DNA from: Paracoccus liaowanqingii
GTDB taxonomy: Bacteria > Pseudomonadota > Alphaproteobacteria > Rhodobacterales > Rhodobacteraceae
Direction of reading: 5' to 3'
DNA: 64,000 nucleotides
Assembly: GCF_004683865.2 (NCBI RefSeq)
Contig: NZ_CP038439.1
Span: forward strand, 541,501 to 605,500
Part shown: piece by piece, positions 52,542-64,000 of the stretch
Layout: every line of letters starts with the position of its first letter
Numbering within the stretch: position 1 is the first letter of the stretch
Made by a program: the position numbers and the translations under genes
Notes under the pieces: model-generated
Database searches by the model: none
Told to the model about the DNA's origin: nothing
Seen by the model: the letters and a program-made list of their open reading frames with translations, nothing else

Positions 52542-53480
52542 ATGGTAGCGCCCCTGATCTCTCCCCTGCGCCGGACCCGGCCCGCCTCGCTCCGGCCCGA
52601 ACCGCTGCAGCCGGGTGACAACCTGCGCGGGGCGGGGCTGATGACCCTGTCGATGATGGGCTTCGGCTGCAACGATGCCATCGTCAAGTTCGTGACGCAG
52701 GAGATGCCGCTTTATCAGGCGATCACCCTGCGCGGCAGCTTCGTGATGCTGGCGCTGGTGCTGCTGGCGCAACGCAGCGGCGGGCTGCGCCTGCGCATCG
52801 CGCCCGATGCGCGCTGGCCCATGGTTTTGCGCCTGATCGGCGAGGTCGGATCGACCCTGCTGTTCCTCAACGCCCTGCAGCGGATGGCCATCGGCGATCT
52901 GACGGCGGTGATGCAGTCGCTGCCGCTGGTGGTGATGCTGGGCGCGGCGCTGTTCTTCGGCGAAAGCCTGGGCTGGCGGCGGATCGTCGCGGTGATGGTG
53001 GGGATGGTGGGCGTGCTGGTGATCCTGCGCCCTGGCAGCGGCACCTTCGGCATCTGGTCGCTGGCGGCCCTAGGGGCGATGGCGATGGTGGCGCTGCGCG
53101 ATCTGTCCACGCGCCGCTTTTCGCGCGACATCACCTCGGCGACCATCGCCTTCTATGCCGCCGTGATGGTCATGCTGACAGGCCTCGTCCTGAGCCTGGG
53201 GCAGGGCTGGATCCTGCCCACGGTGTCGCAGATCCTGCTTTTGGTGCTGAGCAGCCTGTTTTTGACCGTGGGCTATATCTCGGCCGTGTCCGCCATGCGG
53301 ATCGGAGAGATCTCGGCTGTGGCGCCCTTCCGCTATACCTCGCTTCTCTGGGCGATCGTGCTGGGGATGCTGATCTTCGGCGACTGGCCGGACCTGTGGA
53401 CCTGGGTGGGGTCCGGGCTGGTCGTGGGCGCGGGGATCTACACGATCTGGCGCGAGGCGCAGCTGGGGCGGCGCCGGTGA
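52542..53480 (+). CDS. DMT-superfamily (EamA) transporter
   Basis: The 312-residue protein has ten predicted membrane spans in two EamA-type halves. The first half ends with LQRMAIGDLTAVMQSLPLVV and MLGAALFFGESLGWRR, and the second with AVAPFRYTSLLWAIVLGMLIFGDWPD. Such proteins export metabolites or move sugars and amino-acid derivatives. Its stop shares a base with the next start (TGATG). Substrate unknown. Confidence 0.85.
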   Translation: MVAPLISPLRRTRPASLRPEPLQPGDNLRGAGLMTLSMMGFGCNDAIVKFVTQEMPLYQAITLRGSFVMLALVLLAQRSGGLRLRIAPDARWPMVLRLIGEVGSTLLFLNALQRMAIGDLTAVMQSLPLVVMLGAALFFGESLGWRRIVAVMVGMVGVLVILRPGSGTFGIWSLAALGAMAMVALRDLSTRRFSRDITSATIAFYAAVMVMLTGLVLSLGQGWILPTVSQILLLVLSSLFLTVGYISAVSAMRIGEISAVAPFRYTSLLWAIVLGMLIFGDWPDLWTWVGSGLVVGAGIYTIWREAQLGRRR

Positions 53481-54331
53481 TGCGGGTGCAGATGCTGGGC
53501 CTGTGCCGGTTTTCCTATCTGGGCCTGCGGGGCTATCAGGTCGAACATGACAGCATCGCGGCGCGGCGGGCCTATCTGTACGATCCCGACCGGCTGGAGC
53601 GGCGCTGGCTGTGGTTCACGACCGTCGCCCTGCCGGGCTGGCTGGCGCAGACCGATCCCGACTTCACGCTGGTGATCATGACCGGGCCGGATCTGCCGGA
53701 ACCGTGGCTGGGCCGCCTGCACGAGCTGTGCGGCCGGGTGCCGCAGCTGCAGCTGTCGCTGGTCGAGCCGATGGATTTCCACCTGCAGGCCTGCCGTGCC
53801 GCCGTGGCGCCCCATCTCGATCCGCAGGCCGAGGCGATCGGCCATTTCCGGCATGACGACGACGATGCCGTGGCGCTGGATTACGTGGAGGCGACGCGGC
53901 GCGATTTCGCCAGCGTGCAGCCGCTGTTCCGGGCCGAGGGACGGCTGTCGCTGGATTACGGGCGCGGGCTGATGATCGAGGCGCGCGACGGCCAGCTGAA
54001 GATCACCCCGCGCATCTGCCACAACATGGGCGTGGCGCTGACCGTCTTCCTGACGCCCGATATCCCCGACACCGCCTTGCACTACAACCACACGCAGCTG
54101 GCGCGCTGGATGCCCGGCGTGCAGATCTCGCGCCCGCTGATGTTCATCCGCTCGATCCACGGCGACAGCGACTCGGGCGACATGGGACCGGGCCTGCCGT
54201 GGGAGCCGCAGGAGGGCGCGATGAACCGCCTGCTGCGGCAGCGCTTCGGCCTGCGCCGCGGCGTGCTGGCCGATCTGGCACGGCAGCTGCACGAGGGATC
54301 CGCGGGGGGCGGGGCAGGGGGCGCCGGTTGA
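53480..54331 (+). CDS. Putative rhamnosyl/glycosyltransferase (PF11316-like), paralogue 2
   Basis: The 283-residue product, [20 protein letters not shown], aligns end to end with the protein at 51639-52499. Shared blocks include [25 protein letters not shown] and [14 protein letters not shown] 53480 is coupled to the DMT transporter stop. The last codons overlap the -35 box of the str operon promoter. The tail is Gly-rich. Function is predicted only from the DDDD motif and family. Confidence 0.72.
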   Translation: MRVQMLGLCRFSYLGLRGYQVEHDSIAARRAYLYDPDRLERRWLWFTTVALPGWLAQTDPDFTLVIMTGPDLPEPWLGRLHELCGRVPQLQLSLVEPMDFHLQACRAAVAPHLDPQAEAIGHFRHDDDDAVALDYVEATRRDFASVQPLFRAEGRLSLDYGRGLMIEARDGQLKITPRICHNMGVALTVFLTPDIPDTALHYNHTQLARWMPGVQISRPLMFIRSIHGDSDSGDMGPGLPWEPQEGAMNRLLRQRFGLRRGVLADLARQLHEGSAGGGAGGAG

Positions 54332-54356
54332 CAGCACCCCGAAATCCCCCTATAGC
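54328..54356 (+). promoter_or_regulatory. str operon promoter (rpsL-rpsG-fusA-tuf)
   Basis: TTGACA (54328-54333) and TATAGC (54351-54356) with exactly 17 bases between them are close to the sigma-70 consensus. Start is near 54363, giving a leader of about 200 bases. The -35 box overlaps the stop codon of the preceding glycosyltransferase gene. Confidence 0.8.
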
Positions 54357-54560
54357 CACGCGACCCGGCGGGAAACCGCAACGGGTACCAGAACCTGTGA
54401 GGTCACGATCCGGGCCGAAACGCCCCGATCCTCTGGAATGATGCCCGCCAGCCCTGTAGGGGCCGGTCGGGCTTGGTGTTTTGCGATTCGCGCAAGGCAC
54501 CGTCGAGAAGCGGCGCAACCGATCGGTTGCGAGTATTGACAGAGCAAGACGGGGAACCGA
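54357..54560 (+). promoter_or_regulatory. rpsL leader region
   Basis: This 5' leader holds a perfect hairpin CGCAACC-GATC-GGTTGCG (54514-54531) and a GGTG...CACC dyad before it. The start codon of rpsL is 30 bases after the perfect hairpin. Ribosomal-protein control is possible but no known binding site is identifiable by eye. Confidence 0.4.
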
Positions 54561-54932
54561 ATGCCGACGATCCAACAGCTGATCCGCAAGCCGCGGCAGC
54601 CGAGAGTGCAGCGGTCTAAATCCATGCACCTTCAGGGCTGCCCGCAGAAACGCGGTGTCTGCACGCGCGTCTACACCACGACGCCGAAGAAACCGAACTC
54701 CGCCATGCGGAAGGTCGCCAAGGTGCGCCTGACGAATGGCTTCGAGGTCATCTCCTATATTCCGGGCGAAAAGCACAACCTGCAGGAACACAGCGTCGTG
54801 CTGATCCGCGGCGGCCGCGTGAAAGACCTTCCGGGTGTCCGTTACCACATCCTGCGTGGTGTGCTGGATACCCAGGGCGTCAAGGATCGTCGCCAGCGTC
54901 GTTCGAAATACGGCGCCAAGCGTCCGAAATAA
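54561..54932 (+). CDS. rpsL: 30S ribosomal protein S12
   Basis: The 123-residue protein has [20 protein letters not shown], the decoding-centre segment [20 protein letters not shown] with the lysine usually altered in streptomycin resistance present, and [15 protein letters not shown]. It is the first gene of the str operon. Confidence 0.98.
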   Translation: MPTIQQLIRKPRQPRVQRSKSMHLQGCPQKRGVCTRVYTTTPKKPNSAMRKVAKVRLTNGFEVISYIPGEKHNLQEHSVVLIRGGRVKDLPGVRYHILRGVLDTQGVKDRRQRRSKYGAKRPK

Positions 54933-55415
<483 letters not shown>

Positions 55416-55433
55416 GGCGAAAGGATCCAATTC

Positions 55434-57557
<2,124 letters not shown>

Positions 57558-57617
57558 TCCTGCGGCGGGGCACCAGCCCCGCCACACACCACGCATCGAA
57601 GAACAAGGAGCCATCCC

Positions 57618-58793
<1,176 letters not shown>

Positions 58794-58834
58794 TCCCCGC
58801 CCGAAAGGGCAGGGCCACATGAACCCAAGACAGG

Positions 58835-58862
58835 AGGGGCCGTCCGAAAGGGCGGCCCCTTC
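58835..58862 (+). terminator. str operon terminator
   Basis: AGGGGCCGTCC and GGGCGGCCCCT pair with one G-T wobble around a GAAA loop, followed by TTCGG. It lies about 40 bases after tuf. The weak T tract lowers confidence slightly. Confidence 0.75.
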
Positions 58863-58948
58863 GGCGTGCGGCGGGCTAAACTGATATGGCGGAGGACGCG
58901 GCAGTCGTCACGGGTGCACTGTGAGGGGACATATCTCGTCCACGCATG

Positions 58949-58983
58949 AAAACGCCCGGCAGGATCAACCTGCCGGGCGTTTC
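58949..58983 (-). terminator. Terminator of the YciF-like gene
   Basis: AAACGCCCGGCAGG and CCTGCCGGGCGTTT form a perfect 14-pair stem around ATCAA. On the minus strand the hairpin is followed by a TTTT stretch, so it ends the YciF-like mRNA. On the plus strand it is a weaker second terminator after tuf. Confidence 0.8.
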
Positions 58984-59024
58984 AATGTGACCGTTCGGTC
59001 CGGCGATCGCCGGACCGCCTCGGA

Positions 59025-59525
59025 TCAGGCTTCGGCTGCCGCCTTGTTGACGCCGCCTTCGGCGATCTTCGTCATGTGGACGTCGCCGTGGCGCGTGCTG
59101 TCCAGGCATTCCTGCAGCACGGCCCCGTCACCATCCAGCCCGAGGCGGTTGGCGAAGGTGCGCACGCAGCCATAGCCCGCGATCGCGTAATGCGTCAGGC
59201 GCTGGTACTGGGTGATGATCGCCGCGTCGCGCACGTCGTTGTCGCCAAACTTGGCGTCGATCGCGTGCTTCTTGGCCTCGATCACCAGACCCTCCATGCC
59301 CTTGCAGTGCTCGCCCGTGGGGTCCTCGCCATGGTCGTTGCACAGCTTGGCCAGCGATTCCATGCCGCGGCCGATGCCCTCGTTGCCGGCGATCAGCGCC
59401 TCGGCCAGTTCGCGCGAATGGGCGGCGCGGCCCATCTCGGTGACGATCGGCATCGACTGCTTGCAGGCCGAATAGAGGTCTTTCAGCTGGTCGATATAGA
59501 GGTCCTTGAGATTGTCGATGGTCAT
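59025..59525 (-). CDS. YciE/YciF (DUF892) ferritin-like stress protein
   Basis: The 166-residue helical protein reads MTIDNLKDLYIDQLKDLYSA, then MPIVTEMGRAAHSRELAEAL, VIEAKKHAIDAKFGDNDVRD and ITQYQRLTHYAIAGYGCVRT. It fits the DUF892 four-helix, ferritin-like family, in which Glu and His residues bind two metals. Members are stress-induced. ATG 59525 has GGAAGGGA upstream. A perfect GGAAC-N16-CGTT promoter lies in front, pointing to general-stress control. Confidence 0.88.
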   Translation of the reverse strand: MTIDNLKDLYIDQLKDLYSACKQSMPIVTEMGRAAHSRELAEALIAGNEGIGRGMESLAKLCNDHGEDPTGEHCKGMEGLVIEAKKHAIDAKFGDNDVRDAAIITQYQRLTHYAIAGYGCVRTFANRLGLDGDGAVLQECLDSTRHGDVHMTKIAEGGVNKAAAEA

Positions 59526-59559
59526 GTCGGTCCCTTCCAAGTTCGTGATCTTGCCCCCC

Positions 59560-59584
59560 AACGGTCCGGCCGTGCCCGCGTTCC
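59560..59584 (-). promoter_or_regulatory. EcfG-type (general stress response) promoter
   Basis: On the minus strand GGAAC (59580-59584) and CGTT (59560-59563) are separated by exactly 16 bases, a perfect match to the alphaproteobacterial EcfG consensus. Start would be near 59553, about 28 bases before the YciF-like gene. Dependence on EcfG is inferred from the motif. Confidence 0.65.
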
Positions 59585-59691
59585 GAAAAGCCGGCCCTGA
59601 TCAAGCGACCGTGACCGGCGCGGCTTGACAAGGCCGGCCCGCGCCCACAGCACTGGCCCCCGACCGCCCCCCATCGCTGAAAGGCTGGACC

Positions 59692-61554
<1,863 letters not shown>

Positions 61555-61561
61555 GATGGCA

Positions 61562-61595
61562 AAAGGGCCCCGGCGCGATGCCGGGGCCCTTTCAA
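61562..61595. terminator. Bidirectional terminator between the ABC exporter and OmpA-family genes
   Basis: AAAGGGCCCCGGC and GCCGGGGCCCTTT form a 13-pair stem around GCGAT, with A-rich and T-rich flanks. It suits the convergent gene pair on either side. Confidence 0.9.
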
Positions 61596-61613
61596 GGGTC
61601 GAGCTGCCGGGCC

Positions 61614-63941
61614 CTACTGGGCCAGAAGCTCGGTGATGCGGCGCACCGAGGCGCGGCGATTGTCGCGGATGTCGCCCTCGGCCCGGACGCGCAGAAACTG
61701 CTCGCCATAGCCTTGGGTCACCAGGTTCTCCGGCGGCACGTCGAAATACTCGGTCAGCGCCAAGGCGACCGTCTCGGCGCGGCGGTCGGACAGGGCCAGA
61801 TTGGCGGCGTCCGATCCGACCGTGTCGGTATGGCCCTCGATCATGAAGATCTCGCGCGGGTTGGCGGCGATCTGTTCCTGGATCACGCGGCCCAGACCCT
61901 GCAGCTCCTGCGCCTGCTCGGGCCGGATCGCGGCGGATCCGGTGTCGAAGGTGATGCCGTTGATGTTCACCGGCGCCACCAGGGCCCGCACCTCGGCGAT
62001 GTTGCGGATCTGGGACAGGGTGAAGCGGCGACCGACCTCGGATTCGCGCTGCAGGGCGGCGCGCAGCTCGTCCTCGTTCAGCGGCGCGGTGCCGGTCTGG
62101 ACGGGGGCGGCGGCGGGCAGCTGGCCCACATCGACGGGCTGGACGTCGGCCGTGTCGTCGATCAGCTGCGTGGTCGTGCCGTCGGCGGAGACCAGCGTGC
62201 GGCGCAGCACCTGCAGGTTGGCGTCGCGGATGGTGACCACCCGGCTGCCATCCTCGCGCGTCACGATCGTGCGTGACGAACCGTCGTCAAAGTTCTCGGT
62301 CGCCACGGTCGAGCCGGGCTGGCGCAGCAGGGCCACCTCGTCCTTGATAACCTCTTGGCTGCCATCGGCGCGGGTGACGACCACCCGGTCGGGGGCCGAC
62401 AGGGCCACCTGGCGGTTGTTGTTCAGGTAGGTGCCGACGGCGACGGCGCCCAGGCCCAGCAGCAGAGCGTTGCGCAGGGTGTTGTCGTCGTCCTCCTCGC
62501 GCGCCTCGGGCTGCTGGCCGGTGGCCCCGGCCAAGGCATCGCGCAGGTTGGTGGCGAAATCCTCGGTCGACGAGCGGGCGCTGTCCTCGGTCACCTGCTG
62601 TTCGGTCACCTCGCCCGAACCCTCCTCGGCATTCAGCGCCGCCGCGGTCGAGGGCGTGCTGGCCTCGGCCGCCTCGCGCGAGGCTTCGGTCTCGGGCGCA
62701 TCCTCCTCGGCGGCGCGCTGGACCATCTGGCCGTCGCGGACGCGGTACATCTGCGCGACGGCCGGGGCCAGACGCAGCGCGCCATCGTCGTTGGGTTCGA
62801 CCACGACGCCCTGCGGGGTCATCGCGCGGCCGCCATCGGCGCAGGGGAAGGTGCCGCCCGACAGGCAGGTCAGCTGCGAGGCGTCAAGGCCGCCCGCCAT
62901 CTCGGCGTCCAGCACTCCGGCCAGACCCTGCATGTTTCCGGCGCGCTCCGCCTGGACCGGGCCGGTGGCAAGGCTCAGGGCACCGCCGGCGGCCGGGGTG
63001 GCCTCGGCGGTCGTCGCTTCGGCCTTAACGGCAGCCTCGGGGGCGGTGTCCGCTTCCGTCTCGGCGCGCAGGGCTTCGGTCAGAGCCTCAAGGCCCGTCG
63101 CGGCCTCGGCATCCTCGGCGGGGGCGACTGCCGCATCATCCTGCTGCTGGCGCTGCGGATTGCGAGCAGGGGCTTGGCTGGCAGGGGCGTCCGGGGTCGG
63201 CGCGGCCTCTGCCGGGGCCTCGGGGGTCGGGGCGGCCTCGGCAGGCGCATCCTGCACGGCGCTGCGGCCCGCGGGGGCCGGGGTCGGCCGGGTCTCTTCC
63301 GCGCGGCCGGGATTGGGCGCGGGGGCGGCGTCGGTCTGCGCCTCGGGGCGAGGCTCGGGCGCGGTGCCTTCCGGCGTCTCTGGCCGGGGCTCGGGGGTCG
63401 GCGTGGTCACGGCCTCGGGGCGCGGCGCGGGCGGCGTCTCGGCCTGTGCCTCGGGCGCGGCTTCCGGTGCGGGCTCGGGCTCAGGTGCGGCTTCGGCCTC
63501 CGGTTCAGGTGCGGGCTCGGGGGCGGCTTCCGCCTCGGCAGGGGCAGCGGCCTCGGGCGCGGCGGGGGCTTCGGCTGCGGGCTCCTCTGCCGGGGCCTCG
63601 GCGGGCGCCTCGGTTTCGGCAGGTTCCGGAGCGGCTTCGGGCTCGGGGGCGGGCTCAGCCTCGGCGGCAGGTTCGGCCTCGGCCTCGGGGGCTGCCTCCT
63701 CGGCGGCCGGCGCGTCCTCTGCGGGCATGTCGGCCTCGGCGTCCGCCTCGGGCGCCTCTTCGGCAGCTTCGGCGGGGGGCGGAACCTGACCCTCGGGGGC
63801 GGTCTCGGCCTGCGCCAGAACCAGTCCGGCAGAGCCTTGGGGGCCTGCCTCGGGCAGGCGCGGTTGCGCCATGGACATATGCGGTGCCATGAGCGACAGG
63901 CAGGCCGCAAGGGCGGTCGTATTGTGGATGATCCGGCGCAT
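61614..63941 (-). CDS. OmpA-family protein with long Ala/Pro/Glu-rich region
   Basis: The 775-residue protein has a signal peptide (cleavage after SMAQ near residue 25), then about 300 residues made almost entirely of Ala, Pro and Glu. A middle region (SQLTCLSGGTFPCADGG with two cysteines), a span-like LLLGLGAVAVGTYL and a beta-rich VVVTRADGSQEVIKDEV segment follow. The C-terminal OmpA/peptidoglycan-binding domain (about 650-775) has NGITFDTGSAAIRPEQ, IEGHTDTVGSDAANLALSDR and RRASVRRITEL. It is probably a periplasmic protein tied to the cell wall. GAGGAGG precedes ATG 63941. Confidence 0.87.
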   Translation of the reverse strand: MRRIIHNTTALAACLSLMAPHMSMAQPRLPEAGPQGSAGLVLAQAETAPEGQVPPPAEAAEEAPEADAEADMPAEDAPAAEEAAPEAEAEPAAEAEPAPEPEAAPEPAETEAPAEAPAEEPAAEAPAAPEAAAPAEAEAAPEPAPEPEAEAAPEPEPAPEAAPEAQAETPPAPRPEAVTTPTPEPRPETPEGTAPEPRPEAQTDAAPAPNPGRAEETRPTPAPAGRSAVQDAPAEAAPTPEAPAEAAPTPDAPASQAPARNPQRQQQDDAAVAPAEDAEAATGLEALTEALRAETEADTAPEAAVKAEATTAEATPAAGGALSLATGPVQAERAGNMQGLAGVLDAEMAGGLDASQLTCLSGGTFPCADGGRAMTPQGVVVEPNDDGALRLAPAVAQMYRVRDGQMVQRAAEEDAPETEASREAAEASTPSTAAALNAEEGSGEVTEQQVTEDSARSSTEDFATNLRDALAGATGQQPEAREEDDDNTLRNALLLGLGAVAVGTYLNNNRQVALSAPDRVVVTRADGSQEVIKDEVALLRQPGSTVATENFDDGSSRTIVTREDGSRVVTIRDANLQVLRRTLVSADGTTTQLIDDTADVQPVDVGQLPAAAPVQTGTAPLNEDELRAALQRESEVGRRFTLSQIRNIAEVRALVAPVNINGITFDTGSAAIRPEQAQELQGLGRVIQEQIAANPREIFMIEGHTDTVGSDAANLALSDRRAETVALALTEYFDVPPENLVTQGYGEQFLRVRAEGDIRDNRRASVRRITELLAQ

Positions 63942-64000
63942 GAAGGTCCTCCTCGGGAATCCGTCTTTGGAGGTTTAACAGGGACTTGCGCCAAGGGTTC

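Noticed and set aside
54531..54540. Second TTGACA-like box just before rpsL
   Set aside because: No -10 box fits before the start codon; the promoter at 54328-54356 is far better.
63000..63870. Tandem-looking DNA as a CRISPR or satellite array
   Set aside because: The periodicity comes from codons for Ala, Pro and Glu within one open frame. There are no constant direct repeats with spacers.

Overview
The window is chromosomal core DNA from a GC-rich alphaproteobacterium. It is most like Rhodobacteraceae/Paracoccaceae, and gene content and neighbourhoods look Paracoccus-like. I base this on the hemD-mitofilin-hemY order, the DUF4170 gene beside lpxK, the tRNA-Trp-secE-nusG-rplKAJL-rpoBC order, the style of overlapping stop/start codons (ATGA, TGATG), and short GC-rich intergenic repeats ending in a GGATATTT-like tail. 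The species assignment is inference. There are no rRNA genes, insertion sequences, prophage genes or CRISPR arrays, and no gene-free stretch longer than 300 bases.

Layout. 1-5.9 kb: the tail of a tRNA 2-selenouridine synthase gene, then on the minus strand a nucleoside-uptake operon (BMP-type binding protein, double ATPase, two permeases) ending in purine nucleoside phosphorylase. 5.9-8.1 kb (minus): rimI (frameshifted), tsaB, a NifU-type Fe-S protein and a universal stress protein. 8.2-9.0 kb: an orphan sugar-phosphate transferase. 9.0-16.3 kb (minus): truA, an XpaC-like gene, a tiny membrane ORF, lpxK, a KdtA-like glycosyltransferase, DUF4170, EVE, YciI, gpsA and tsaD, mostly overlapping. 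16.3-20.8 kb (plus): hemD, the bacterial Mic60/mitofilin homologue and HemY. 20.9 kb: tRNA-Thr. 21.0-23.1 kb (minus): arsR-acr3-arsH. 23.2-26.3 kb (minus): secG, pyrG and a lone MrcB-type (DUF3578) domain gene.

26.3-30.6 kb (plus): cobQ, ispH, a GST, rnhA and a TRIC-family channel. Then a truncated haemoglobin (minus), queF (plus), a membrane protein (minus), ileS and a DUF3253 gene (plus), and a glycosyltransferase and tRNA-Tyr (minus). 37.3-39.2 kb: rlmB, a YHS-domain protein, a candidate small RNA and a CoA-binding protein. 39.3-51.6 kb is the transcription/translation core: tRNA-Trp, secE, nusG, rplK, rplA, rplJ, rplL, rpoB, rpoC. A three-gene block (glycosyltransferase, DMT transporter, paralogous glycosyltransferase) sits between rpoC and the str operon (rpsL, rpsG, fusA, tuf; 54.3-58.8 kb). 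The window ends with a YciE/YciF-type stress protein (minus), an ABC exporter (plus) and a very Ala/Pro/Glu-rich OmpA-family protein (minus).

Most of the window is housekeeping. I found no multi-gene system that looks new. The observations most worth testing are a candidate small RNA with its own promoter and terminator near 38.7 kb, a perfect general-stress (EcfG-type) promoter before the YciF-like gene, the frameshift in rimI, a KdtA-like enzyme without the usual catalytic motif, a solitary MrcB-type domain, the glycosyltransferase/DMT block in the ribosomal region, and a structured pyrG leader.
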